Shown: in pieces, positions 51,916 to 61,482 of the stretch
Numbering within the stretch: the stretch's first letter is position 1
How the letters are laid out: every line of letters starts with the position of its first letter
Source of the DNA: Niameybacter massiliensis
GTDB taxonomy: Bacteria; Bacillota; Clostridia; Lachnospirales; Cellulosilyticaceae
Assembly: GCF_001282685.1 (NCBI RefSeq)
Contig: NZ_LN875034.1
Location: forward strand, 374,157 to 438,156
Direction of reading: 5' to 3'
Length of the DNA: 64,000 nucleotides
Notes under the pieces: model-generated
What the model was told of the DNA's origin: nothing
What the model saw: the letters and a program-made list of their open reading frames with translations, nothing else
Database searches by the model: none
Translations under genes and position numbers: made by a program

Positions 51916-51944
51916 TTGACTTTTATTGCTAATTATGGTACTTT
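51916..51944 (+). promoter_or_regulatory. Probable promoter of the abrB-like gene
   Basis: TTGACT (51916-51921), 17 bases, TACTTT (51939-51944), about 70 bases before the GTG start. GTAC..AATAGTAC forms a small inverted repeat over the -10 region. Confidence 0.45.
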
Positions 51945-52011
51945 AATAGTACATAAATTAGAAAAATGTACTTAGGTTAAGGAAAATATGTTATAAAGGG
52001 AGAGGATTTAA

Positions 52012-52275
52012 GTGAAATCAACAGGAATTGTAAGAAAAGTTGATGAGCTAGGACGAGTTGTGTTACCAATCGAATTAAGAAGAAATCTTAATATCCAAGA
52101 AAAAGATTCATTAGAAATTTTTGTAGATGATGAAAGAATTATCCTCAAAAAATATGAACCAGCAGATATCTTCAACGGGTCAATGGAAGACCTTATTGAT
52201 TACAAGGGTAAAAAGGTTGCAAAAAGCACAATATATGAATTAGCAAAAATGGCGGGGATCCAAGTAGTAGAATAA
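52012..52275 (+). CDS. AbrB/SpoVT-family transition-state regulator
   Basis: 87 residues starting at GTG with AAAGGGAGAGG upstream. The N-terminal swapped-hairpin DNA-binding domain reads 'STGIVRKVDELGRVVLPIEL' followed by RRNLNI, nearly the AbrB consensus. The short C-terminal part would mediate tetramerisation. AbrB represses stationary-phase genes and is itself repressed by Spo0A in Bacillus, which fits the 0A-like boxes upstream. Family assignment is firm; orthology to abrB itself is likely but not proven. Confidence 0.88.
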   Translation: MKSTGIVRKVDELGRVVLPIELRRNLNIQEKDSLEIFVDDERIILKKYEPADIFNGSMEDLIDYKGKKVAKSTIYELAKMAGIQVVE

Positions 52276-52277
52276 AT

Positions 52278-52309
52278 AAAAGGAGGTTGTGAAAACAACC
52301 TCCTTTTTT
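52278..52309. terminator. Terminator between abrB-like and histidine kinase genes
   Basis: A perfect 13-bp stem with a GAAA tetraloop (52278-52290 with 52295-52307), followed by T residues; usable from both sides. Confidence 0.88.
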
Positions 52310-52315
52310 GTGTTA

Positions 52316-54346
52316 TTAATTTAGATAGACATCAGAGAATTCGATATCAACTTTTTCACTATGTAAAGTATGGATATAATTAGAATCCATAAGATGTGCA
52401 AAGTTTATTTCAATAGGTAGGCGTATGATAAATTCAGTTCCTTCATTAACTACGCTACTTACTTCAATAATCCCATTATTTAATTCAACAAAGGACTTAA
52501 CTAGAGAGAGCCCGATGCCGGCCCCTTCGGCTTTTCGAATTAATCCATTTTCGATGCGGGTAAAACGTTCAAATATGACTTTTTGACTCTCAGGTGGAAT
52601 ACCTACTCCTGTATCTTTAATATGAATACAAGCCTGGTTATTCTCTGCAGTGATAAAGACATCAATGTGCCCACCTTCAGGTGTATACTTAATAGCATTT
52701 GATAAGAGATTTAAAAGTGAACGTTCAAGAAGGTCTGTATCAATGGTGCAAAAGATTTCTTCCTCCTCTGTATCAAATAATGCAGAGATATTTTTACGCT
52801 CCATATAGGATAAAGTTGAACCTAATATATTTTCTGTTAGGTCTACAATGTTAATGGTGCGTTTAGATACGTTGAAGAAATGACTTTCAATACGATTAAT
52901 ATCTAAGAAATTATTGAGTAGACGTAATAGACGCATACAGTTTTGATTAATCATTGTATTGTAGGTAGAAATTTTATCATATTCACCCTGTGTAATGAGA
53001 TTATTTTGAAGTTGTGTAGCACTGTAAATAATGTTGACTGGCGTTTTTAGCTCATGAGAGATGGTGCAGAAGAATTCTAGTTTTAGTTTTTCTAATGCAA
53101 TATCTTGTTGAAGTTTATCTTGGTGCTTCTTGTAGGAAATATCCTTAGCAGAAGCAATGATTGCACGTGGTTCATTAGCATGAGAAAGCGTTAGATAAAG
53201 TTCAACATCTACTTGCTCAGATGTTGAAGTATTCATCTTGATTTCTATTGTTGCATGTTCTTGAGCATGTTTATAAAGGCTTTGTATGATTTGTTCAACC
53301 AAATCTCTGTCTTCAATGGCTATATAGTTCATGAAAGGTGTATACAGTATGTCTTGCGTATCAGAAGCCTTTAAGAGTATGCGTCCGTGTTCATTTGAGT
53401 GATAAATATTATGATCTACAATAACAAAAAGAGCATTGGGGTAGAAGAACATCATTTGTGAGTACAAAGTATCTACATATTGAAACTGTTTTTGAATAGA
53501 TTCATTTTCCTCAGACATATGCTGGAGATAATGATTCATTAAAGTTGTACTTTCGTTGTAGAGCTCTAGTTTTTGTGTAAGATCTTTTGAATACTGAATA
53601 ATAGAGTCTTGAGAGACCAACTTAAAGAACGCAACCATTAATGTAAGCTGATAAATCATGTATAAGTAGGCATATTTAATACCTGTATATAAACTTAATA
53701 CAAAACCAATGATAATAAGCATACTTAAAGTAAGAAGATAAAAGAATATCTTTCTATTTGCTTTTTGTACAAAGAGGTTTTTAGTATCTCCTATATGATA
53801 TGCCATGCAAAGCATAAGAAAACATAGGATAATACATAAGATAATATAGTACAAAATAGGTAAAGCAAATAAGTTATTTGTAATATTAAAAGGTGTAATT
53901 GTTTGATGTATTGTAAAAACTATAAGTGTTCCTAGTAAATAAATATTGCAAATAAATTTGCGTTTGTGAGGATGATTAAAGTATTTAAATACTAATATAG
54001 TAGCTATGCAAAAGAGTATAATAAATATTATAAAGCAATTAAAGAATTCGGTGTAAACTTCATCAGTAAGTGGCCAGCTGAATCGAAAGTTTAATAAGAG
54101 TAAATTAAGGGTTAAGAATAAGAAGCTTCCTCCATTCATGCAACCAATAGTACATAGTAATGCTGAATTATGAGCATCTAGACTAAACAAGCTAGTAGCA
54201 ACGATTAAACAACTTAAAAGTAAAACACAAGCGAGATACATAGTATAGGCTTGTTTTAAATCAACGAAGAAAAATAGATATGTAATATTAAAAATACAAA
54301 AAGCATAAATAATTTTAGACATACTAAAAGACAATATTTTTTTCAT
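52316..54346 (-). CDS. Orphan membrane sensor histidine kinase
   Basis: 676 residues. About eight membrane segments (1-about 250), a coiled-coil linker, a PAS-like domain (about 290-410), the HisKA H-box 'FFCTISHELKTPVNIIYSA', the N box 'LLSNAIKYTPEGGHI', the G1 motif DTGVGIPP, the F box FERFTR and the G2 motif GAGIGLSLVK. All catalytic motifs are intact. No response regulator is adjacent. Given the neighbouring spm and abrB genes, it may be a Spo0A phosphorelay-type kinase, which in clostridia is commonly an orphan; this is inference. Confidence 0.9.
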   Translation of the reverse strand: MKKILSFSMSKIIYAFCIFNITYLFFFVDLKQAYTMYLACVLLLSCLIVATSLFSLDAHNSALLCTIGCMNGGSFLFLTLNLLLLNFRFSWPLTDEVYTEFFNCFIIFIILFCIATILVFKYFNHPHKRKFICNIYLLGTLIVFTIHQTITPFNITNNLFALPILYYIILCIILCFLMLCMAYHIGDTKNLFVQKANRKIFFYLLTLSMLIIIGFVLSLYTGIKYAYLYMIYQLTLMVAFFKLVSQDSIIQYSKDLTQKLELYNESTTLMNHYLQHMSEENESIQKQFQYVDTLYSQMMFFYPNALFVIVDHNIYHSNEHGRILLKASDTQDILYTPFMNYIAIEDRDLVEQIIQSLYKHAQEHATIEIKMNTSTSEQVDVELYLTLSHANEPRAIIASAKDISYKKHQDKLQQDIALEKLKLEFFCTISHELKTPVNIIYSATQLQNNLITQGEYDKISTYNTMINQNCMRLLRLLNNFLDINRIESHFFNVSKRTINIVDLTENILGSTLSYMERKNISALFDTEEEEIFCTIDTDLLERSLLNLLSNAIKYTPEGGHIDVFITAENNQACIHIKDTGVGIPPESQKVIFERFTRIENGLIRKAEGAGIGLSLVKSFVELNNGIIEVSSVVNEGTEFIIRLPIEINFAHLMDSNYIHTLHSEKVDIEFSDVYLN

Positions 54347-54523
54347 AAGCTCCCCTATTATTAAAAAGTTATAATTAAATTTTTATATTGAACGCCCGTC
54401 CTTATTATAATATAAAAATGTGAAATATTCTATAATATTACATATATAAGTCAATGTATAGGGTTAATAGAATCTTTATATCATAGTGATATAGTGTTTA
54501 AAAAGAATTAGAGAGGTGCAGTA

Positions 54524-55375
54524 ATGATTAAGTTACTTGTTGATAGTACATGTGACATGCCTAAAGAATTTAAGATGGGACAAGATGTGGACTTCTTGCC
54601 TCTTCGTATTCGTATCCAAGATAAAGAGTACTTAGACAAAAAAGAAATTGCAGTTGAAGAAGTTTACAAAGCAATGAAAGAAGGCATTATGCCACAAACT
54701 TCTCAGCCTACACCTATAGAAATTTTTACTCAACTAGAGCAATATGGCCAAAATGAAGATGATGTAATTTATTTAAGTTTTTCATCTAAAATGTCAGGTA
54801 CCTACCAAACCGTGTATTTAGCAATGGAAGAGATAAAACAAAGATATCCAAAGAGCAAGTTTACCGCTATTGATTCAAAATCAGGCTCTATCTGTATAGG
54901 ATTCATGGTAATAGAAGCAAATAAAATGATAGAAGAGGGTAAGACATACGAAGAAATTGTAGAACGGTTAAGATTCTTGAGTGAACATGCAGAACATATC
55001 TTTACTCTGTCAGACTTAAAGTGGATTGTAAAAGGTGGACGTATTAATAAATTTGAAGGTGTCCTTGGGAATATGCTTCATATTATGCCACTCATAGAAG
55101 TAAATGATGGATTTATAGAAGTATTTGATAAGGTTAGAGGTGAGAAGAAACTTCTAAATAAATTAGTTGATGTAGTAGAGCAACGTATTGGCAAGTACAC
55201 TAATCAAAAAATAGGTCTTGTACATGCAGAAGATAAGGAACTCTTAGAAAAGATCAAAGTATTATTAAGAGAAAGACTTGGCGATGTTGAGTTTATAGAA
55301 ACAGGTATTGGGAGTGTATTAAGTGCTCATCTAGGATTAAGCGGTGTAGGAATATGTTTCTTTAATGAAATTTAA
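54524..55375 (+). CDS. DegV-family fatty-acid-binding protein
   Basis: 283 residues. N-terminal 'LVDSTCDMPKEF', 'TSQPTPIEIF', 'YLSFSSKMSGTYQTVYLA' and 'IDSKSGSICIGFMV' are DegV motifs. The family binds fatty acids and, as FakB, presents them to the FakA kinase; whether this copy is a FakB cannot be told. It lies 70 bases upstream of the RelA/SpoT-like gene without a terminator. Confidence 0.92.
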   Translation: MIKLLVDSTCDMPKEFKMGQDVDFLPLRIRIQDKEYLDKKEIAVEEVYKAMKEGIMPQTSQPTPIEIFTQLEQYGQNEDDVIYLSFSSKMSGTYQTVYLAMEEIKQRYPKSKFTAIDSKSGSICIGFMVIEANKMIEEGKTYEEIVERLRFLSEHAEHIFTLSDLKWIVKGGRINKFEGVLGNMLHIMPLIEVNDGFIEVFDKVRGEKKLLNKLVDVVEQRIGKYTNQKIGLVHAEDKELLEKIKVLLRERLGDVEFIETGIGSVLSAHLGLSGVGICFFNEI

Positions 55376-55445
55376 CAACTTAGTCATAAGCCATTAGATT
55401 TTAGCTAGTAGACTAATACTAACAAAAGGCGGAGGGAATGAACTT

Positions 55446-56627
55446 ATGGAACTTGAAATGTTTAGCTTCATTGAAGAAGTCTTAAACCAATTAGATGGTA
55501 TGAAAATAAATTTAGATATAGCAAGCCGTGAACTAGAACATTTTTTTGAAGAAATGCTAGAGAATAATAATGAAGGGTATCTTAACATTAATTCACGTGT
55601 AAAATCGAAACAAAGCTTAAAAGAAAAAATGCTGCGTTATGATTATTATACAGAGTATAAAACACCAGAGGTAATGTTTAACCGTCTTTCTGATTTAATA
55701 GGTATTCGTCTAGAGTGTCGTTTCGTTGGAGATGAAGCAGTTATATATAAACTTTTACGTAAGCAATTTACAATTCCTTCAGAAGAATATCATGGCTTCT
55801 ATAGTCCAGAAAGTAATAAGCATATCTTTTTAGAACTAGCAAGCAAACAGCCTAAAAGCCAAAAAAATGGTATGAAAATGTATCGTATAGATGGTAAATA
55901 TATATTTGATGATAAATGTTATAACTTTGAGGTACAGATTAAATCATTAGTAAATATATTCTGGAGTGAAATTGAGCATAAAGTTATTTATAAAAATTAT
56001 AACTATATTATTGCAGATCGTTTCTATAAGGATATTATGAGTTCTATTAAAAATAGTTTAACAACGATAGATCAGCAGCTTTTACTTATTTCTAATCAAT
56101 TTGATAGAAGACAATCAAAAAGTAAGTCAGGAAGAAAAATACAAATAGAACAACTTTTATCTAAGGCACTTTATGATCTATTTGCCCATAAGATTAAAGA
56201 AAGCATAGGGATTTTAGTAGACTTTAGAAAGTCTTGTGATACCATTGTAAAATATGTATTTAGAGATGCACTAAGTGATGATGAGGTTCTTTATAATGCA
56301 ACAATGACTAGCGTATTTTCTAGATTAAACGAGATAGAGAACAAAGAAGTAGATTTTACATCTCAAATCTTATTTAAGCGAGAGTGTCAGGTTGAAGATG
56401 CGTTTAGTTATAAGTTGGTGAACTTTATAAGAACGATTATTAATGATGAATTCCAATGGAATATTTTCTTTAGGATTTTATTTGAGGTCGAGCCGGAATG
56501 TAATGCGGGAGATTTAGAAAACTTTGTAGCATTTTATAAATCAAGATTCTATAGTGGTGTCAATCTTAGAAGCTTAGAAAAAAGGTTAGCAAAGAAGAAG
56601 CCCTATGGATTATGGATGAATTACTAG
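55446..56627 (+). CDS. RelA/SpoT-like nucleotidyltransferase with a degenerate guanine-binding motif
   Basis: 393 residues; a synthetase-type domain at about 45-200 and a helical C-terminal half. ATP-side residues are visible: Arg51, Lys53, Ser57 and Lys61 in 'SRVKSKQSLKEKMLR', metal Asp83 in 'LSDLIGIRLECRF', and Glu162 plus His178 in 'FEVQIKSLVNIFWSEIEHKV'. The usual Y-x-S-x-H after PK..NG is replaced (NGMKMYR), so the Tyr that stacks on GDP/GTP is absent. It may use another substrate or be regulatory. There is no hydrolase, TGS or ACT domain. It overlaps the next small gene by 16 bases. Confidence 0.8.
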   Translation: MELEMFSFIEEVLNQLDGMKINLDIASRELEHFFEEMLENNNEGYLNINSRVKSKQSLKEKMLRYDYYTEYKTPEVMFNRLSDLIGIRLECRFVGDEAVIYKLLRKQFTIPSEEYHGFYSPESNKHIFLELASKQPKSQKNGMKMYRIDGKYIFDDKCYNFEVQIKSLVNIFWSEIEHKVIYKNYNYIIADRFYKDIMSSIKNSLTTIDQQLLLISNQFDRRQSKSKSGRKIQIEQLLSKALYDLFAHKIKESIGILVDFRKSCDTIVKYVFRDALSDDEVLYNATMTSVFSRLNEIENKEVDFTSQILFKRECQVEDAFSYKLVNFIRTIINDEFQWNIFFRILFEVEPECNAGDLENFVAFYKSRFYSGVNLRSLEKRLAKKKPYGLWMNY

Positions 56628-56929
56628 AGCATTTTGCAGATTTATTCATACGTGTAAATACAGTTGAGTTATTGTATGATAATGTGATTGAACAAGTTAT
56701 TAGTATACTTAGTAATATTGTAGATACCATTAGTCGTAATATCTTTACATACGATGACTGGACTAATGAGAAAGAAATTTACATCCAATTATTGGAACTA
56801 CGTTTATCATCTGTATTAGATATTGATGTGGAGGCTACAAAGGTATTAGATTTTCTTGAAGATGTAAGAAAAAGTGATTCTAATATTGATATTCATAAGA
56901 GTATTGTTAAGTACATTGATAAATTATAA
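56612..56929 (+). CDS. Small acidic helical protein coupled to the RelA-like gene
   Basis: 105 residues, all predicted helical, acidic, with no known family. Its start overlaps the last 16 bases of the RelA/SpoT-like gene in another frame, and no separate strong ribosome binding site is seen, so its translation is probably coupled. Such an arrangement often indicates a partner protein, here perhaps an inhibitor or subunit of the nucleotidyltransferase (inference). Confidence 0.65.
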   Translation: MDELLEHFADLFIRVNTVELLYDNVIEQVISILSNIVDTISRNIFTYDDWTNEKEIYIQLLELRLSSVLDIDVEATKVLDFLEDVRKSDSNIDIHKSIVKYIDKL

Positions 56930-56940
56930 TTTAATATTAG

Positions 56941-56995
56941 AGGGGGTGTGACAGAATAACTAATTTTTAGAATTAGTGGTTTTGTTACAGCCCCT
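56941..56995 (+). terminator. Terminator of the RelA-like operon
   Basis: An imperfect inverted repeat: GGGG.TGT.ACAGAA..ACTAAT on the left and ATTAGT..TTTTGT.ACA.CCCC on the right, followed by TTTATA. Confidence 0.7.
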
Positions 56996-57068
56996 TTATA
57001 GATTTTTATGAAATGAAATAGTATACTAAATAGTAGGACAACTTTATACAAAGGAAGAAGGTGAGAAA

Positions 57069-59180
57069 ATGAATAAGGGCCTAAAGGAAGTAGAATTACA
57101 ACTTCAAAGGTTAAAAAATGATCCGGAAATCATAGATTTTTTTATTGAATGGGCATATCAAAATTTAAGACAAGATCCAGAATATGTAAAATATATTTTA
57201 GAGCAAGCGTTAGAGGTATGTAGGGGAGAAGATTATAAAATACCAATGGCAGAATGTCTTTACTATTTAGGGTGGTATTATTGTGATAAAAGTGATTATA
57301 GAAAATCAGTACGTTTGCTTCTAGAAGCTAATAACTTATTTATTGAAATGAGACATAAGAGGGGAATGAGTAAAAGCTATAATGCCCTTGTACCCAATTA
57401 TGTAGAACTCAGTATGTTTGACTTAGCTATAGAAAATGGAATCAAGTCACTAGATCTAGCAGAAGAACTAGATGATGAGACCTTTATTAATACAATATTA
57501 TTGAATACAGGTTTTGCATATATGAGTTGTGAAAAGTATGAGGAAGCCGCACATTTAGTGAAACGTGTACGTATATATGAAGACCATTTAAGTTTAGATA
57601 GTAAAGTTAGCTTATATTGTATTATGACTCAAATTAAGTTACATGAGAATGCATTTGAAGAGGCCTATGATTATACTGAAAAAATTATAGAGATAGCAGA
57701 TATAAGAGGTTTTAGTAATTACTATATTGAAGCAGAAAACTTAAGAGGACTTGTAGCCTGGAGAATGAAAAAGTACGATGCCAGCGAGGAACACTTTAAA
57801 AAGGCCTTGTTATATGGTGAAGGACAAGCGTGTAATAATGTGATATTTACTACTTACTATTCTTATGGAGAGCTTCTGTATGAGTGCAATAAATATGAAG
57901 AAGCTAAAAGGTACATAATGGGAGCTATTGAAATTGGTAAGACATTAGGATTACCCTACGCACTTATAAAAGGCTATAAGTTATTAAGTAAGTGCTATGC
58001 AGAGCAAGAGGATTATAAAGAAGCCTATGAAACAAGTACCATTTGTAGAAATTACGAGAAAGAATTCTTTAACTTGAATACATCATTAGCATTTAATCAA
58101 CTTAATATGAGAACGCTACAAGTTAAAGCCACATTATATGAACAGCTCTATAACAAAATTGAAGGTGTGTTTAGGGTAGGACAGCGCTTAACCTCAAATT
58201 TAGATATTAAAGAAACATTTGAAAGTATTTATAGAGAATTAACTAATTTGGTAGATGCAGATGCCTTTGGCTTAGCCTTAATTGATAGTGAAGAAAACAA
58301 TTTAAATTATGAGTTTTTTAGGCTAGAAAACAATAATTATAACTTAGGTGCTGTTTGTATGTATGATGAGACAAGCTTAGGGGTCTATGCACTTACCCAT
58401 GATGTTATTGTACATATTAATGATGCTGATAAAGAAAGTGCAAAGTATGTAAAGCATCATAGATTAATAGGTGAAAGAATAGGATATGATGCACAATCCA
58501 TTATATATTGCCCACTAACAGTAGAAAATAAAAAGATTGGTGTTGTAACAGCGCAAAGTCATAACAAAAATGCTTATAACGAAAGAGATATTAATACGTT
58601 AAAATTATTTGCAACGTATGCAGCAATAGCTATTTATAATGGGCAATTATTTAATCAAGTCAATTACTTAGCCAGTTATGATGGGCTTACTCATGTATGG
58701 AATAGAAGAGAAGTATTTAAGCTAGCAGAAGAGGTATTTAAAAGGGTAAAAAACTCACAAGATAAACTATGTGTGATTATGCTAGACGTAGATTATTTCA
58801 AACATATTAATGATGCATATGGACACCTTGTAGGAGATAAGGTTTTAGTCAAAGTAGCGGCAATTAGTAAAGAGAAGATTAAAGATACAGATTTAATGGG
58901 ACGATATGGTGGAGAAGAATTTATAATATTCTTGCCTCATACCACGCTGGAAGAAACTCTTCTAAGAGCTAATATGATATGTGAAGGAATTCATAATTAT
59001 AAGAAGAAGATACCTAATACACCACCATTTAGAATCAGTGCCAGTCTTGGTGTCTATGAGTTTGATGGAAGTGAAGTAAGTTTAGACGAAGGAATTAAAA
59101 GAGCAGATGAGGCACTATACCAAGCGAAGCAACAAGGGAAAAACCAAGTAGTTTGTTATCAGGAAACGTTAAAGGCTTAA
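57069..59180 (+). CDS. TPR-GAF-GGDEF diguanylate cyclase
   Basis: 703 residues, soluble. About eight TPR-like helical repeats fill residues 1-360, a GAF domain about 370-530 and a GGDEF domain about 540-700 with 'DYFKHINDAYGHLVGDKVLV' and the active-site GRYGGEEF. The product site is therefore intact. The inhibitory RxxD site upstream reads KDTD, so c-di-GMP feedback is probably weak or absent. It makes c-di-GMP in the cytoplasm in response to protein or ligand binding; the HD-GYP protein at 11.4 kb could degrade it. Confidence 0.9.
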   Translation: MNKGLKEVELQLQRLKNDPEIIDFFIEWAYQNLRQDPEYVKYILEQALEVCRGEDYKIPMAECLYYLGWYYCDKSDYRKSVRLLLEANNLFIEMRHKRGMSKSYNALVPNYVELSMFDLAIENGIKSLDLAEELDDETFINTILLNTGFAYMSCEKYEEAAHLVKRVRIYEDHLSLDSKVSLYCIMTQIKLHENAFEEAYDYTEKIIEIADIRGFSNYYIEAENLRGLVAWRMKKYDASEEHFKKALLYGEGQACNNVIFTTYYSYGELLYECNKYEEAKRYIMGAIEIGKTLGLPYALIKGYKLLSKCYAEQEDYKEAYETSTICRNYEKEFFNLNTSLAFNQLNMRTLQVKATLYEQLYNKIEGVFRVGQRLTSNLDIKETFESIYRELTNLVDADAFGLALIDSEENNLNYEFFRLENNNYNLGAVCMYDETSLGVYALTHDVIVHINDADKESAKYVKHHRLIGERIGYDAQSIIYCPLTVENKKIGVVTAQSHNKNAYNERDINTLKLFATYAAIAIYNGQLFNQVNYLASYDGLTHVWNRREVFKLAEEVFKRVKNSQDKLCVIMLDVDYFKHINDAYGHLVGDKVLVKVAAISKEKIKDTDLMGRYGGEEFIIFLPHTTLEETLLRANMICEGIHNYKKKIPNTPPFRISASLGVYEFDGSEVSLDEGIKRADEALYQAKQQGKNQVVCYQETLKA

Positions 59181-59203
59181 TAGATAAATTTCTTTTTATA
59201 TGA

Positions 59204-59251
59204 AAATCCCCTATACAGTTAGATTAACATCTCTAGCTGTATAGGGGATTT
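59204..59251. terminator. Bidirectional terminator
   Basis: A perfect 15-bp stem (59204-59218 with 59237-59251) between the convergent GGDEF and phospholipase-like genes. Confidence 0.85.
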
Positions 59252-59274
59252 ATTTATTAAGGTTGATGACATTA

Positions 59275-60255
59275 CTAAAATTTATAGTATTGCATAGGAC
59301 GGTTATCACTAGTACGTAATCCAGTAAGGTATGAAACATTTGGAAGCAATGCTTCTAGTTCTTCTAAAGTGATTTCCGATTGAATAAAAGCATAAGCACC
59401 ATCTATTAAATTAGTAGCAAGTTTATGTGCATTTCTAAGTAAGTCATAGAAACTAAAAGTATAAACATTTCCTGTTACAGGGTGTAACCATACAGCCTTT
59501 TTTACATTCATATAATCTGTAAATTCATCCACGCAGTCATGATAAGAAAATGTATTGGCTAAGTTTGCTATACTTTTTGGGAGTAAAGGTGTAGCAACTG
59601 TAGCTAGATTCTTCTTAAGGCCAAGACGATCATAGGTCAAAATAAAGTAGTTTCTAAAATCGTGATAAGAATCTTTAATAACACGGCTACCATTAGGAAG
59701 TGCATAGATAGAAAAAAGGAGTTCTTCATACATATCCAAGATAATTTGAGGAAGCTCAACATCTTTTAGAATATGTTTATGCACCTTGAAACTATTGGCA
59801 CTGCGATTGAATTTCTCTTGAAGTAAAAGTGAATCAATGGCCACTTCGATGCGTTTATGCATACCTTGATATTTAAGGGTATTAGGGTCTTCACTATTAT
59901 AACGGCCACCTAAGTAAAAAATATAAGGATGGCAAGTTACATCTAAAGCATAGTGACACAGTAGACCACAGATATAAGCCATACAAGGGTCAAAAAGTTC
60001 AGGATTATTAACGTGTTTTTTTGCAAAACAAAGAGAAGAAGATAAGAAGTATCCTGTATGGCTTTGATGCATCAATGAAGCGACACTAAAGAAGTTTTGG
60101 TTTTTATGTGGGGCATGATAATACATAGGGTCCGGTCCTTGAAGCCCTATGAAATAAAGATTTCTATTATCTTTTATAATTTTATAAACAGGAGAATCTG
60201 ATAAATTTTTAGCTTGATCTAAACCAAAAAGGTAATGGGTAATCGTATCTGGCAT
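59275..60255 (-). CDS. Zinc-dependent phospholipase C-like protein
   Basis: 326 residues, no signal peptide. The N-terminus 'PDTITHYLFGLDQAKNL', then 'YFIGLQGPDPMYYH', 'HQSHTGYFL' and 'YICGLLCHYALDVTCHPYIF' give the His/Asp metal ligands of the PF00882 family. Intracellular members of this family in clostridia have no defined substrate, in contrast to secreted toxins. GAAGGAG precedes the ATG. Monocistronic. Confidence 0.85.
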   Translation of the reverse strand: MPDTITHYLFGLDQAKNLSDSPVYKIIKDNRNLYFIGLQGPDPMYYHAPHKNQNFFSVASLMHQSHTGYFLSSSLCFAKKHVNNPELFDPCMAYICGLLCHYALDVTCHPYIFYLGGRYNSEDPNTLKYQGMHKRIEVAIDSLLLQEKFNRSANSFKVHKHILKDVELPQIILDMYEELLFSIYALPNGSRVIKDSYHDFRNYFILTYDRLGLKKNLATVATPLLPKSIANLANTFSYHDCVDEFTDYMNVKKAVWLHPVTGNVYTFSFYDLLRNAHKLATNLIDGAYAFIQSEITLEELEALLPNVSYLTGLRTSDNRPMQYYKF

Positions 60256-60342
60256 ACTTTTTAAACTCCTTCAATATTGCAATATTAAGGTAATTATAGC
60301 ACCTTAAGGACCGGGGAGATAGCCTTTTTAGTATAAAAAAAA

Positions 60343-60365
60343 CACCACAATTAGTGGTGCTTTTT
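60343..60365 (-). terminator. Terminator of the TagO-like gene
   Basis: CACCAC (60343-60348) pairs with GTGGTG (60354-60359), flanked by A and T runs; on the minus strand a long U tract follows. Confidence 0.8.
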
Positions 60366-60366
60366 G

Positions 60367-61419
60367 TCAATCTTTCTTATCTTCATCTGTATGGGTAGCC
60401 ATAACTTTCATATTCAAATAAAGCATTAATCCCATGAGAACAAATATTGCAATAATAATTTTATAATCATGGCTTGCTAAAGCGATTGCAGAAAGTCCGA
60501 ATACACCACTAATTGCATAAAGAGTAATAACAGCTTGTTTTTGGCTGTAGCCTTTATCAACTAAACGGTGGTGCAAATGGCCTCTATCTGGTGCAGTAAT
60601 AGGTTTACCAGCAAGTAGTCGTCTAATGATCGCAAAGGCTGTATCAAACACAGGTAAGCCTAATACTAAAATAGCGACAACAATTGTTACGATGGTATAA
60701 CTTTTAAGTAGACCTAGAATAGATGTAACAGATAAAATAAAGCCTAAAAATGTTGAACCTGTATCTCCCATAAAGATGGAAGCAGGATTAAAGTTATAAG
60801 GTAAAAATCCTAAACAAGACCCAGCTAAAATAGTTGTAAGTAAAATAGCAATAGGATAACCGCTATAGATAGAAAGAACCATTAAGCAGAGTGATGCAAT
60901 AGAGGATACACCAGCAGCAAGTCCGTCTAAACCATCAATGAAGTTAACGGCGTTGGTAATACCAACAATCCATACAACAGTAATAGGAATAGAGAGCATA
61001 TCTAGGAACATGGTAGATCCTTCGATAAATGGTATAGATATAAATGGTATTGTAACGCCACATAAGGCAACAATTGTAGCTGCTAAAATTTGAATCAGGA
61101 ATTTTAGCTTAGCACCTAATTCATAAATATCATCAAAGAAACCTAATAAGAATATAATAAGTGCTCCGGTAGTAATACCAAAAAGTTGTTTCCAATCTAA
61201 TACGGTAATGAATTGAATACATATTAATAATGTAATCATAAAGCCAGCTACAATAGCAATACCACCCATTCTAGGAATTGGCTTACTATGCATATCACGT
61301 TTTCTCGGTTTTGCAATAGCACCTACTTTGAAAGCAATCTTCTTCGCAATAGGTGTTGTTGCAAAAGCGATGAGAAAAGAGAGCACAAAAGCCATAATGT
61401 ATAGACTAGCAAAATTCAT
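60367..61419 (-). CDS. Undecaprenyl-phosphate GlcNAc-1-phosphate transferase (TagO/WecA type)
   Basis: 350 residues from the second ATG at 61419; AAGGAG directly abuts the first ATG (61428), leaving no spacer, and is 9 bases from the second. About ten membrane segments. Motifs: 'GGIAIVAGFM', 'LGFFDDIYEL', 'GITNAVNFIDGLDGLAAGVS' (catalytic Asp), 'NFNPASIFMGDTGSTFLGF' and the loop 'DRGHLHHRL'. It starts wall teichoic acid or similar polymer synthesis on lipid carrier, partner pathway to the LCP protein at 48 kb. Confidence 0.93.
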   Translation of the reverse strand: MNFASLYIMAFVLSFLIAFATTPIAKKIAFKVGAIAKPRKRDMHSKPIPRMGGIAIVAGFMITLLICIQFITVLDWKQLFGITTGALIIFLLGFFDDIYELGAKLKFLIQILAATIVALCGVTIPFISIPFIEGSTMFLDMLSIPITVVWIVGITNAVNFIDGLDGLAAGVSSIASLCLMVLSIYSGYPIAILLTTILAGSCLGFLPYNFNPASIFMGDTGSTFLGFILSVTSILGLLKSYTIVTIVVAILVLGLPVFDTAFAIIRRLLAGKPITAPDRGHLHHRLVDKGYSQKQAVITLYAISGVFGLSAIALASHDYKIIIAIFVLMGLMLYLNMKVMATHTDEDKKD

Positions 61420-61482
61420 GCTGTTCATCTCCTTAAATTATGTAAGTCTCTTGAGCTCACTTATCAAGAAAACTTCCATTAT

